Part shown: one piece after another, positions 9,900 to 21,900 of the stretch
How positions within the stretch are numbered: the first letter of the stretch is position 1
Layout: every line of letters starts with the position of its first letter
NCBI RefSeq assembly: GCF_000002075.1
Contig: NW_004797457.1
Span: 955,324 to 1,007,203, forward strand
DNA length: 51,880 nucleotides
Reading direction: 5' to 3'
From: Aplysia californica
Taxonomy: Eukaryota > Mollusca > Gastropoda > Aplysiida > Aplysiidae
Made by a program: the position numbers and the translations under genes
The notes under the pieces: model-generated
What the model saw: the letters and a program-made list of their open reading frames with translations, nothing else
Database searches by the model: none
Told to the model about the DNA's origin: nothing

Positions 9900-10701
9900 T
9901 ACAGTGGAAACCATATATAACAGGCCCGGTAATAACAGGGATCCGGTAATAATAGGGATTTTTTAAATCCCCAATTTTTTCTTCTCTTTCTCTATATTAA
10001 AAGTTATCGGCAATAACAGGGCCTCATCGGAGCCCAACCGGTTATAGCAGGGACAAAAGCTCGTTAACAATGTGTAAAAAAAAGTAAGAGAGAGAGAGTG
10101 AGAGAGAGAGAGAGAGTAACACAGTGATGGAGCAAGCCATGCCACTGCAAGCACACGCAGCGTGTGAAGCGAGAGAGGGCTGCGGTGTGCTGCAGACCTC
10201 GATCTAGCCCAAAACCTAGCAACACACACGCGTAATGTGTCGCCAATGATGTCAAGCGCAAGAGAAAATGCCTTTCAATTGAAAAAAAAACACGAAATAA
10301 TCCAGGCTGTAGACAAAAACCAAGATCCACTTGCAGAGATTTGTCGTCAGTTTGACATTCCACAATGATGGATTCACATCATTATCATGGATAGAGAGAA
10401 GATAGTGGCAGCGTACTCCAATGGAAAGTTTGCTCTGGATCGAAAGAAGATGAGACTACCCGATGCAGATGCTGTGGACCAAGCTCTTCTGATGTGGTTT
10501 TAGGAGACAAGGAGAAAATTGGTGCCAAAACCCCTGTTCGTGGGTACTTGTGGCAAGGGAAACTACCCATGAATAAGTAGGCTACAGCTATATTAGTCCA
10601 CAAATGCTTACTTTCCTTGCATTTCTGATTTAACAGGGATCGGATATAACAGGACATTTTCTTTACTCCCTCCATCCCTGTTATATCAGGTTTCCACTGT
10701 A
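9900..10701 (+). mobile_element. pogo/Tigger-type DNA transposon, internally deleted
   Basis: Inverted ends of about 20 bp (TACAGTGGAAACC at 9900 and, inverted, at 10701) are bounded by TA. The left part is rich in GATAACAGGG-like subterminal repeats. A frame from 10246 reads MMSSARENAFQLKKKHEIIQ, continues AVDKNQDPLAEICRQFDIPQ, and stops at 10366-10368. It then goes on in the same frame with MDREKIVAAYSNGKFALDRK and AVDQALLMWF. This is the CENP-B/pogo helix-turn-helix pair. The DDE catalytic part is absent. It is a dead copy. Confidence 0.85.
10080..10118. repeat. (GA)n microsatellite inside the transposon
   Basis: An interrupted run of GAGAGA lies within the left part of the pogo-type element. 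Confidence 0.9.
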
Positions 10702-11534
10702 GTTAAATTAGGTTCATTTTTTTTGTGCATGTTTGAAATTGTTTGGTTGGTTCTGCATTGTTTACATAGACCCTAATATTTTAATGGAATACCCACACAA
10801 TGTTGTTTGTTAAACACAAAGCCATTTAACGGGAAACCACTGTTAAAATTTCAAATCCCCAGTTATTTTTTTTCTCTTCTTTATTTTATTTTTATGCTTT
10901 GCAACGTCCCTCAACAGATTTCACTTGCACATGTACAAAGGAATTCTAGACTGTTTCATAATTCCTCCCGGCTGACTCTCCCCTGTTTTTGTGCTCGCGG
11001 TGCCCAACTGTTTTTAATGCACATCACACAGCATGCGTTCAAGGGGTTAACTACCGTTAACACACACACCCTAGTTTAAACTTTAATGCTTTGTTCCATG
11101 GGACAGAGAGCCTAGTTTAAGTTAATGGGAATGTCTCTTTTTTAATTTGGGGGGGGGTGTGTCGCATACAATCTTTAGAATGGGCAAAATAAGATTTATC
11201 AACTCCATGTTTTCCTATTTGTTTTTGTTCTTACACTGAGTGGGCCGCCTACGAAGTATGTTGTAGCATGGAAAAACCATCAAGTAAACTGCTGCAACCT
11301 CCCTGAAATCTCATTTTGTGCAGTCAGGTCATCTGTTGCTGAGTGAAAATTAGGTTTCCCTTTTTCTTTATTTCCAAAGGTTTGCAGTTCTGCATGTGTT
11401 TGACTAAAAATGAGTTGCACAAGGCCTAACACCTGATTTCTACAGAATATGGTACTCGTACAATGTTGACAGTCATTCATGCCCTCAGTATTGTCACATA
11501 TATTCATAACATGCATTTCTTTTCTCATCAACAG
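10702..11534. other. Spacer, possibly part of a TMEM258 3'UTR intron
   Basis: No recognised gene or mobile element. It ends in CTCATCAACAG, a usable splice acceptor. Confidence 0.35.
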
Positions 11535-11690
11535 GTAATTACGGCAAGAGTGTGATAGCAGTATGCATTGGATGGATCATATACAAGTTTCATTTGGTTG
11601 TCTTTTCTGTGAATGAAAGTCTGTTGTATGTATCATTTGAGACCAAAATATAGTTTGTTTGTTACTAAATAAAATCTGTAAAAGTCACTA
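11535..11690 (+). other. Candidate TMEM258 terminal 3'UTR exon with poly(A) signal
   Basis: The acceptor AACAG at 11530-11534 is followed by about 130 bases and AATAAA at 11668-11673. It could pair with the ACG|GTATGT donor just after the TMEM258 stop. The splice skips about 5.9 kb of repeats and no nearer poly(A) signal is obvious before about 7083. This is inference from splice and poly(A) signals only. Confidence 0.3.
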
Positions 11691-11699
11691 ATAGCCTTT

Positions 11700-13430
11700 A
11701 CTTTTCCTTTTTTTAAAAAGAATTTATTAGTTCTATCGGTAGTGAAACCAGTTTAGCCACTTTCAATGGCACGGACACTTTTTAAAAAATGATGCAGGGA
11801 CTCAGAAATATTGTTACTCCTGCTGCTTTGCATCTGATCTGTTGAATGAATAACTGGGTTCTGACAAACGAGGTCACAGCCATTACCCAGCACCCACTCT
11901 CACATGCCTAGATCAAGGAGGTGTTAGTACCTTGGCCTTATTACAGAAGTTACACACAAGTTATGTGTGATGACAAAGTTTCTGTATAACAAGATGGTTC
12001 ACTCCTCTCTTCGACCTGTTTAAAAAAAGGCCCTCAAAATCCGGTGGCGCCCTCTTCGAAAAAGCGCCCGCTTTGCGTACAGATACCCTACTACTAGTAG
12101 GGTATCTGTACGCAAAGCGGTGTGGAAAAAAATTAACAAAGTGAAACTAACAAGTTTCTGTGTAAATTATAATTAAAATTTCGGAATAACGCATTTTTAA
12201 ATGGTTACGCTGACAAAAATCCTCTGCAGGTGAAAGGGGCGACTGTTTTCTTAGTTTAATTTGGCTTTAGTCTTTAGAACGAGAGGCGGGAGGTCATTAA
12301 AATGAAATAAACTTAAACCTCCGCTCTGAGTGAACCGGAACAGCTGATGCACAAGGGGGTGCTATTCCTATTCTTCTTCTGGAGAAATGAAAGAGAGCTT
12401 CAAAACAAAGACTGCAGCGACATCTGAACCAATGCACGGACTTCCACGGACACTTTTTTGGCCGAGTGAACTATCTGGTTATGTACAATCTTTTGTGATG
12501 ATGCATCTCGATATAATAATATGTACCACAGTACTGTGTGTATCAATCATGTGGTGCCAGGGCGAGCATGGTGGGCTCATGTAACCTGATACATGATGTA
12601 CTCCAGTGACGATTGATGTGTTGTTTTCCATCTTGTGAGCAGGGCAATTTGAATTTGTTGAGGCAATAATTGGTCGCTTTTAACTTTTTTAAGCACAAGG
12701 GGGCTTTCCCGAAAAATTCTGTTTTGATAAAATCGAAAGTAAAGTTTTTGCCCCTTGTTCAGTTTCATTACAAAACAAGGAGACTTTTCTCTATGATGAC
12801 CAAACAAATGTACACACCAATGAAACAAGACTGTTCCTATAGGTAGGGCAATGCCCACTTTGGGCGTAGGTCAAGGTTTCTGGAAACCTCTAAAATCTGA
12901 GTTAGCCCGCTTGTTCTTAAAAGCAACCAATTGTTGGTGAAAATTTGATTGGGTTTTTCTGGATGAGACGTTTGACGAGTGTTTGAGAAAACAAACATTA
13001 ATGTTGCCAATACTGGCAGCACAAAATGTAACAAAAACAACAAAAAACAGCGGAATGGCATATTGTACAAGATATCCGCAATTTCGAATTTTGAGTGTTC
13101 TTGTTCATCGTGGGAGTCAACCTGTCTTCTGTGTGCAACGGCGAAAAGCTCAGTAGCTGCTACACCAGAGACGTAGATTGACCAGTTTGATCCATATATG
13201 TATCGGACATTGAATTGCAAAGAAGATGTAGGCTACTCAACAGTGACAGTGATGAGGAGATGCATAATGTATTTTATGTATAGTCAAACCTCTTTATACT
13301 ACTAAATTACTACTGCCTCCCCCCACCCGCCTGCCTGGAAGCCTACCCAACTTCTGAAATGTGCCTTCGACACAAATTAGATCTTTTTAAATAAGAGGTG
13401 GTCTTCAACCATGCCTGTTAGGGCCAACCC
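11700..13430. other. Spacer with a perfect hairpin and no gene
   Basis: Apart from the hairpin at 12068-12120 I see no structure. An open frame of about 127 codons on the minus strand (13220-12837) has no recognisable domain or splice context. A fragment near 13279 (AGTCAAACCTCTTTATACTA) resembles a pogo-type transposon end. Confidence 0.4.
12068..12120. repeat. Perfect 24-bp inverted repeat (hairpin)
   Basis: The left arm starts CCGCTTTGCGTACAGATACC and the right arm is its exact complement, with a 5-base loop TACTA. No U-run follows, so it is not a terminator. It may be the remains of a palindromic transposon or a recent inverted duplication. Confidence 0.9.
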
Positions 13431-13434
13431 GGGC

Positions 13435-13770
13435 TTAGAGGGATACAACATCCCAGCAGAGAGACTGAGATACTTGATTTAAAATTTCTCCTAACTCGTG
13501 AATCAAACTTGGGTTTCCAGTCTGTGTGCCACAGCGAAGTGCCTAACCTCTACACCACAAATTCCAGTTCAATGGTGTTCGAGTTCATGAACAATATGAC
13601 TTCCTTAAAAATAATAACAAGCTTATAATATTATATTAAATTTTAAAGTAAAGTAGTGTCCTGCATTTTACATCTGTGACGTACACATATATAGGTCTAG
13701 AACTAGAAGTTATACTTAGTTATAGGATGGGGGAGTCCTCCAACTTTATCATACTTGATGAAGAAACAAA
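13435..13770 (-). repeat. Repeat family C, copy 1 (with a degenerate tRNA-like box pair)
   Basis: The copy is related to 15225-15590, sharing the order GGGATACAACATCCCAGCAGA, a central 'AACACCATT-GAAC' region, TTGCATTTTAC and a GGAGTCCTCC-like block. On the minus strand, TGGTGTAGAGG and a weak B box (about 13490-13560) suggest a tRNA-derived head. A small third fragment lies near 13970-14010. Confidence 0.5.
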
Positions 13771-14253
13771 TCACATAGCTGGCTATTAATTACCACTACC
13801 AGCTGATAAGTGTTCTCACTTGGTCATTCGAGTTTGAGAACTAGATCTAGAGATCTAATTACTACCGTACCAGTAATTCATATTAAAAAATTGTAAAGTT
13901 TTACAACCCTTTTGGCATTATGTTTACATTGTAGATCCTTTAGGTAGCAGGCTACTTTGACCTTGCTCATCAGGGCCAACTCAAGTTGAGAGAGATACAG
14001 CCAAACTCTGACAGGACACACAGGACCAATAGTTTTCCCTTGTAAGCGATTCCTGTTATAAGTGTTAGTTCAAGGGAAACTACCAGTACCACAATACTAT
14101 AATATGCACCTTCAGTTCACCTTATTCGGATTCGATTATATGGCAGATCCTTTTCCAGTGAGTTGTTTTGCTGACACTGAGACGGAACCGATCAGTGACC
14201 CCAAATGGGTTTAGGCAAGCGATCATGTAATTATTACAAGCTGGCGAAATGTC

Positions 14254-15156
14254 TAGTAGTAGTAGTATAAGGTTTTACGGCGCTCGCAACTGCCAAGGTC
14301 ATATGAGCGCGCGAAACACAAGTTGTTCACCTCTGCGAAAGTTCACTTCACGACTGGTAACTAATTTACTTTAAAATGCTAAAAAGTTAAAATATTCAAA
14401 TTCGGTGTAAATACATTTGTGATCTAAAACAACTTTTAAGTAACAATAAAAATTTTTAATAATATCAGATTCACTTTACAACTCGCCATAAAGGCCAATG
14501 GCCTTTATAAAATTTAAAATTCTGCTGGGAACAACGACGGAGAAAATATCCTGCAATTTCTTGCATTTATAATATTTCCTTCGGATCTCTCCAAAGTCTA
14601 GACATTCTGTTAAAATGTGTCTAATGGTAAAATCTGTGTCGCATCCGACACAGAACGGCTTCTCCTCTCCCTGTAGTAGGTATTTGTGGGTCAGGGCCGT
14701 GTGTCCGATGCGCAATCGAGTAAAAATGACTTCGTCTCTTCTGGAGAGATCCGAAGGATTTCGCTGTTCTAGTCTGGGTTTAATTTCATATAATTTATTA
14801 TTTTTCTGGTTTTCCCAGTGGCTCTCCCACAGACTGGAGGTGTACTTTTTGACTTTATTTCTAAAGTCAGTCTGTGGGAGAGTGTTTGTCGTTGATCCCA
14901 GCAGAAGGGATGAAGCTTTCTTCGCCAGGTCGTCTACCTGCTCGTTTCCCCGGATGCCCACATGGCTGGGTATCCATGCGAACATGATGTTTTTTCCTGT
15001 TTCGGATAGTGTATGGATTTTCTGTTGTAGGCTAACTATTTTTGGGTGTAGGAGTGTGTAGTTTGTGAGTGAGGTGATGCAAGACAGAGAGTCAGAAAGG
15101 ATAAGGAAAGATTTGTTAGGGGAATTTTCTACAGAGTCCAGTGCCATGTGAGACAA
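14254..15156 (-). mobile_element. 5'-truncated LINE with C-terminal RNase H and zinc-knuckle domain
   Basis: The open frame from 15156 to 14476 (about 226 codons) ends ORF2 of a non-LTR retrotransposon. It holds the RNase H motifs ILSDSLSCI and WIPSHVGIRGNEQVDDLAKK with its catalytic D, H and D. A cysteine/histidine knuckle follows: CVGCDTDFTIRHILTEC. The first RNase H acidic residues, the whole reverse transcriptase and the endonuclease are missing through 5' truncation, so it cannot move by itself. The 3'UTR continues to about 14254 and ends in a tail (14312-14271) shared with the SINEs of this window, followed by a (TAC)n run. RNase H-bearing LINEs include the I, R1, LOA and related groups; I cannot place it more finely. 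Confidence 0.88.
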
Positions 15157-15224
15157 ATTTTAATAATTTGGACAGATCGAAAGCAAGTTCATGCGCTGCA
15201 AGATCACTGTTATATCCGAGTCTG

Positions 15225-15590
15225 CGTAAATTGAACCCAGTTGTAGTAGTAGTAGCCAGGTTCATACACTTAGAGAAAAAAAAAAACTGGGGATTTAATT
15301 TTTCACCGTTATATTGCAAGTTCCTGTAACAACAGAGTCTGTTATAAATGCACAAGACTACAAATATATCCCAGCAGAAAATCAAGAATGCTTGATGGAA
15401 ATTCTCTTCACATAGGAATCGAACTGATGTCTTCTGATTCCGGGTTCAATGGTGTTTGAGTCCACCAACGATACGGCTTCCAAACTTATGTGGCGACTTG
15501 CATTTTACGTCTTTGACTTGACTTGTACTTATAACTTATAGCATAGGACAGGAGATTCCTCCGACATTATTATACGCCCAGAAAACTGAG
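15225..15590 (-). repeat. Repeat family C, copy 2
   Basis: Second copy of the family at 13435-13770, in the same orientation and order of blocks. It contains a better B-box-like string on the minus strand (AGTTCGATTCC, near 15415-15425). The LINE fragment lies between the two copies. Confidence 0.5.
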
Positions 15591-16485
15591 TCCAAGAGAT
15601 GGCATGGGTGCAAGCACAAATTCGAACAGGCTACATGTACATTGTATGTGATTTTATTGTGATAAGAAAATTAATTAATGCATGTAGGCTACATGATGCA
15701 ATCTTGACGAAACTAAAATGCTTTTTTTTTTGTATTCTTCAAAATCCAGAAAGAAAAAGACCAAGAAAAGAATCGCTTGCGGGTCATTTTGTTTATTTTG
15801 ATACGCTGGTTTCAAATCTGATATTTTTATGATACGATGTAGTTTTCAATTATAAGTCCCGACTGGTTGACAATAAAATGTTAATTATAAACTTACACTA
15901 CTTACAAGGCCTATGTCCTATTGTAAAAATATTCCAAACCAAATGTATCAAAATCAAATGACTCGAGGGTGACTTTTTCTTGCTGTATTTTGAAGATCAC
16001 AAAAGAAAATAGTACATTGTACCTTAACAGTAATAACAGTTAACCTCGTAATAGTAGTAGTAATAGTAATGCATGTACCGCCTACCTTGGGACAAACATT
16101 CAACTAAGTTGGTGGTACTGGTACAGCCGGGCTGACGGCATAAAATAAAAACCAGCACCGATTGTCATTTTGACTTGTGTAGACTGCACAAGGGCAAGAG
16201 ACGAGACAAACTGGCGTCTTGCCTCATGCTAACTATGGCTACATTTCTTGCGCGATGGCTCTTCACCGGGGGGGGGGGGGCGTACCGGTAGCAATTAGTT
16301 AGCCTACATTAATTACAGAACCAGCTCAATTTTAAGTAAATTCGAATGTTTAATTTCAGACGGAACACAAGCAAGGTCACATAACATGCATGATGCATCA
16401 AGGACCCTGTAGACAAAATTTTTCTGTAGGGCCTACATGGTACACGTCAGTCCCTTTCTCAGTACTTTCATGTAGACTTTGTGAG
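15591..16485. other. Spacer with nothing recognised
   Basis: A/T-rich with a short (TAG)n stretch near 16050 and a poly-G run near 16269-16280. No gene or repeat identified. Confidence 0.4.
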
Positions 16486-16489
16486 CGCT

Positions 16490-16666
16490 CACAAGTTTTT
16501 TAAAAAAGCCTCACGGATATAGCAGGGCAAATTTACATGTTCCAATTATTTTATTTATACCGTACAACTCAGTTGGCAGTGCGAAGACGCAAATAAACTT
16601 ATGTTTTTATAGAGTTGGCAAAACCTGGCTGTAAGCGGGGTTGGCAGTATAAGGTTTTACTGCATT
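16490..16666 (-). mobile_element. Fragment of a pogo-like DNA transposon end
   Basis: The minus strand begins CAGTAAAACCTTATACTGCC, a terminal string typical in style of pogo-family elements, followed by 'GGTTTTGCC' and 'TTGCCAAC' repeats. Only one end is visible and there is no coding remnant. Confidence 0.45.
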
Positions 16667-17117
16667 TTTACCAAGATTGCATTTCAATTTCATATTATTT
16701 TCCTGTTACAAAAGAGTCCAGAGGACAGACAACTGTCATTTTCAACTGAACGTGAGTAATACATGCACCCGTTCTACACAGATTGACAGACCCTTGCATT
16801 CTCACTGAAGATTGTGGTGTGATTATAGGACTTGATAGTGATAGCACCAAACTTTGTGGGAAGTTCAAAGTTTACTGGCACTTGGCACACTCCACAACCA
16901 GTAAATGAATTCTTCACTTGCTTTTACAATTACATGTAACAAGAATTTTTGTTGGCTAATAATTGGAAACAATGAAACCACAATATATGATGTAATTTCA
17001 AGGTAACCTCGTATAATTTGTCTCTTCCCATCAGTCAAGAGTTCTCAATGCTGCCAGTGACGTACTTACACTGTACGGTACCCTTGATGAACCTGATGTG
17101 TCTCGTCTGTCAACTGT

Positions 17118-17491
17118 ACTACAACTAATAATAATAAATAGCATTTGTATAGCATATATGCCCACTCGAAAGCAAGCTCTATGCGCTTTTCACTATACAT
17201 GTATTAAAAACCCATGGCAACCTACTCCTACTGACTAAAGTTGTCCCTACATCCGATCCAGGCATTGGGGATTGCCTTGTTAGTGAGACAACTTCCTGTG
17301 CCTTCGGCATGTTGTGGTAGGGTGGCCAGTTCCTTTCCAAATACTTTCCAAGTCGCCTTTACTTTCCTAACTCAAAGTCAGGTACCCAGGAGGGGGCGAA
17401 AAAAATGTCCGAACCGAGGCTCGAACCCCGACTTTCCGCTTTGACTTTGAAGATGAGTGCACCAACTGCTCCGCCACCCTCCTGACTACAA
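17118..17491 (-). mobile_element. tRNA-headed SINE (family T), about 360 bp
   Basis: On the minus strand the head begins near 17484. It has an A box TGGCGGAGCAG (17476-17466) and a B box GGTTCGAGCCT (17427-17417), like an RNA polymerase III promoter from a Leu/Ser-type tRNA. The body ends in AAGCGCATAGAGC, a cytosine-poor GCTATACAAATGC block and (TTA)n at about 17125. ACTACAA flanks both sides (17118-17124 and 17485-17491), a short target duplication. It is related to the interrupted copy at 51143-51695. It is not a functional tRNA, because the acceptor stem does not pair. Confidence 0.75.
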
Positions 17492-17546
17492 AAGTAAAAT
17501 AGGCTACCCGATAGGAATTGGGGAAGCATTTCGTATTTTTCTATTT

Positions 17547-17568
17547 CTACTACTACTAGTAGTAGTAG
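17547..17568. repeat. Palindromic (CTA)n/(TAG)n microsatellite
   Basis: A perfect 22-bp palindrome built of four CTA units followed by TAG units. Confidence 0.9.
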
Positions 17569-17569
17569 T

Positions 17570-18960
17570 AAGTAGGCTACAACAAGCTAACAAGTTCCCT
17601 TTGAAGCATTTACAGCCATTCTAAAGAAAGAAATTCTTTCCAGCTCCAAATATCCAGTCTCAGTGATACTTGTCTCCCAAAAGGTTGTCAATCCTTTAAT
17701 TCATGTACTTTTTGGGATAGATTCGATCCAGTATATCAGAATCAGAGTATAGTACAACAGTGTATCCCAAGATCTGTATGCCATGTAAAGCAGGGCAGAT
17801 GAGACTGAGCCCTTAGTAGACCTCCCAATTTAAATATCGAGTCGCAGTTCCAAGACGACAGCAAGATAATGGCATTTCATCTGAAACTGGTAGAGAAATT
17901 ATTGTTGGCCAGATGTTCAAATGTACTGAGCACAAATTTTTTTAATTGCAGTGATTGGTGGCAAGTACTCAAGAAATATTCGAACAAAATTCAAATTGTA
18001 AATGTTGAAAAAAACAAGATTAGAGATACATGCTGCAGTGAAGAATTTATTCACTCAAGAGAGGGAATTAAAGTTTTTCTCCCAACGGTACTGAAAAATT
18101 TGGCATTCTCGGCTTAGCAAACCGGAACAGTTTCCCCAACAATATGTAGTACGTACATAATAAATTCCATCTTTTTCATTGAGAAAGCCAGGAGGCATAT
18201 TTTCATGACTAAAATGAGCTCTTCAGACTTCCGCTTTTCTTTACAACTCCCTGAAAAAAGCCTGTTCCAATTGTTTTGTAATTTCAACATTTTGGTGGGG
18301 AAAAACCTGGTCTAAGGCTGCCCACCTACATTGTGTGACTGTCAGAAAATGTTTCCTCAGAATTTGTCAGAGAGACCATGCACTTTTAAAAAATAAAAAA
18401 GTTCCTGCCCATAGCCGTGCATTCGATCCATGGTTTGTTTGTAAAGAGAAGCACGTAATTTAGTGCTGGAAAAAAAAAAAGCAAAAAGGATAAAAACAGA
18501 GGGAAAGTAAATGAGGACCTACCCGTGGCCTTCTAACCACCTGTCCCTGTAAATTATAGGAAGCTGACCCACAGCAAGAAAAGCCAAGCACTCTTCAATT
18601 GTCTCTTCACTCTATCTGTGCCCTGTGCTTCCCATTTCTCCCCCCACCCCCTCCTCTATCTCAATCCCTTCTGCTTTCCAGCATCTTGGGAGAGTAAACA
18701 TGTTTTGAAATGTGACCTCACCATACTGGTGACTGTTGAAGCAAAAAATAATGCAAGCAATAGAGAATTTGTTGCCGAGGTATGTGGACGAAGAAACCAT
18801 CACAACACTAATGAACATTTTCTCTGCACTATCTTTCTTTCATGGATAATGACAAAGAAGTAGGACCTACCAATATCATTATCAGTGGCAACCTACAAGC
18901 ACCCAGATGATCTCGACTCCAAGCTGGAGAATAAATACCAACAGTATATAACAAAACAAG
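17570..18960. other. Spacer with no supported gene
   Basis: Short open frames (for example 82 codons at 17869-18117) have no recognisable motif or splice context. This stretch separates the plus-strand material from the inferred 3' end of CELF. Confidence 0.4.
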
Positions 18961-21900
18961 AAAGTCAAGCCAACACCACAGTGTAGATTCAATGTTTTTA
19001 AAATTCTTTTTTCCTTTTTTATTATTTTTTTTTTTACTTATTTAACAACATTTTGTTTCTTAACACAAAGGTACGAAACCAAAAAAAAATCAAAAACAAA
19101 AAACACAAAGATACAATACAAACCCTTAATGACAAAAGATAAACTGACAAATGTGCAACTTACAAAGCTGCTAGAGAAGGAAAAAGAAAGTCTGATCTGA
19201 TTATGAATGATGGTTGAAGGAAGTGTTCACAAGTTTCCCATCTAATCTAGATTAATCGTCAAGCTTGAATACATGTTATGTGATGCACCTGTGGCATTTT
19301 ACCTGTAATACTACCTATTTCGATCTCATCACCCTTCATTCATGGTTAAGTATGCAGATCATGAACATAGTGTTCAGTTGATCGAAACCTGTAGATGACT
19401 GTGGGGAGGTGGGGGGGTTTCCTTCTCTGACTTGACACCACACACATCAGAGCGGAAACACGACATTGAAAAATAAAAAAACACTGGCCTCCTCGGCCTT
19501 GAGTGAGCTGACAAAAGAACTGTTACAAGATACCTACAAACATGAGCATCTACATCCTCGTGAGATGACATTCAACACTAACAAAATACCTGAGATGTGT
19601 CCTTTCAGATAAAATTCACTTCGTATGGAGGCAGGGTTAGACAAAAAAATGCAAGTGCACTACAGACGTAAATACAGACGGATCTTGAGATTATTTGATT
19701 TTAAGTTACACACACGTCTCTATGTGATGCTAACACCGTCGACATACAAGATACAGCTTCAAAACCCAAAACACTGAATAGACTTCTGAGACATGTTCAA
19801 CACCGTCTTCAACGACACATTTGACATGTATTTGCCACAAACAAAAACAAAGCCCGCCAAAGGATGTCACACAGAGTAAGAAAAATAAAATTGGTCAACA
19901 TAATTCTTTCTTCAGAATCTTTTTCTCTTGACTAGCGATGGCAAAACAACTCTTTCGTTCCCAAGTAGGCAAATGATTGTCAACATTCTGATTTTAACAT
20001 GAACGAGAGAACCTGCTAAGAAAATGGAACTATTCTTTTGTCAAATTTTGATAGAAAAAGACGAAGACGGAGGAAAAATAAAATCCAAGTTATGTGCTTA
20101 ATGAACATGTTTTTCTTTAGGAGGACCTTGTCTGACACCAATCTGCCATAATCACCTCCAAGTTCATTCAACGCAATGGTCTGAATAACTTATAGAGAAG
20201 AAATATAATATGCAAATTACGCTGTGAAGTCTAACTTGCCTTACCTCTGTCTTGCCCTGGACTCGCCTTAATATTTAACATTCAAAGCATTAGAGTCTAA
20301 CTTTCCGAATTAAGAATTTTTTTTTTTTAATAAAGCCATTTTTTTCACAAGAAGGCCTTTCTCAGTACCGCCCATCAGAGATATGAATAACAGCAAGATG
20401 ATCATAAGCACAGCAAACAATTAACTTTTGTGATACATAATTACAATTTCATTTACTAGAGGGATGAAAAGGAGTAGGAAATTAAAAAAAAGATAACATG
20501 TAATATACATATTTGAAAGATATAAAGGGACAAACTAGTAGTCAATGCGACTAAAGGTGAAAAAAAAAACATCTGGGGTACCAATGCCTTTAAATATATC
20601 TTCTGTCCTTTTGATGAATATTAAACCAAAAGAAAAACTTTATAGTTAAAATTAGATGTCCCAAAACTGCATGGGGGAAAAAAACTACCAGTAATGAAAA
20701 AAATCTGTGGCGGCACCTATGATTTTAAACAGTAAAAAAACCAAAAGCATATATACAGAATTCTGTTTGGAAATCAAAATAATAATAAAGGAAAAAAAAG
20801 TAACCCAATATGTACATTTTTTTCTTTTAAATTCTTAGAAACGATGCATATGGTATTCACCAAAAGTTTCCCCCAAAATAGAAGGCTTGACAGAAATTTT
20901 CTGAAGTAAAATAAAAAACGGAGATAGGTTTCAAGTACCATATCCAATGAACTCAAACAATTTTGTGTGTCTACATAAGTATATCAACCACAAAGCTCAC
21001 AGAACTAAAAGCACAAAAGGCACCCCCAGTACATGGGATACACTAAATAACTACAGGAGAAATGACAAACAGCAAAAAAACACATAAAATGTAACCCCAA
21101 ATAAACGCTGATGACAAGGGAACCGACCAAATTATGGGTACTGCTTGCTCGACACATGGACAGTGAAGAAGAAAAACAAACGTACGATGGGGACGCATCA
21201 CGGACGCACGACGACGCCACAGGGACACAGGAACACACGCCATGTCACGCCAGACGCCTACGTGGCCTCTACAGTAAGGGGGAAAAAAAGGAAAACAGTC
21301 AGTCAACCTCGGAACAAACATTTTCGGAGTTTATTTTTCACATACCACAAGCATCAAAAAAGATGTTATGATTTTTTTAAAAAGCATTCCATTCAAATAA
21401 TACAAAAATATGAGATTCATAAACAATCCTCTAATTGACAACGAGTATTCTTTTGCAGATAGAAAAATTTTTAAGAACAAGACAAAGCATGTCGTCAAAC
21501 TTTCAGAGCATTTTCATCAACAGCACATTCAATTCTAAGTTCCCAGTAATCACATGCACCAAGCACAGACAACAACCACTTGCAACAACATCAACAGTAG
21601 GACAGACACATCCTGCTCCATTTTGTAGTGAGATAAAGCATCACTCCTCATGAGTAAGAAAAATAGGATACTCATAAAGTCTCATAAAAACATATTCATC
21701 TGACACGCTTTCTTTAAAATGAAAAAATGCAAAATTGTTTTCATAGTAGACAATAATCCAACGTTTCTGAATTTTAACTATATAGTATGAAGAGGGGCTT
21801 CTTTACTGAGCCAATCATTAAGTTCATTTGCATAATAGATGTCATGCTTTATTTGATGTGTGAATACATTTAAATGCACACAGTATAAAACTGTCAACTC

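Noticed and set aside
12837-13220. 127-codon minus-strand open frame
   Set aside because: Contains a hydrophobic stretch but no recognisable family, start context or splice sites.
14615-15061. 148-codon plus-strand open frame
   Set aside because: Antisense shadow of the LINE RNase H frame.
17410-17486. tRNA gene on the minus strand
   Set aside because: It is the promoter head of the family T SINE; the acceptor stem does not pair.
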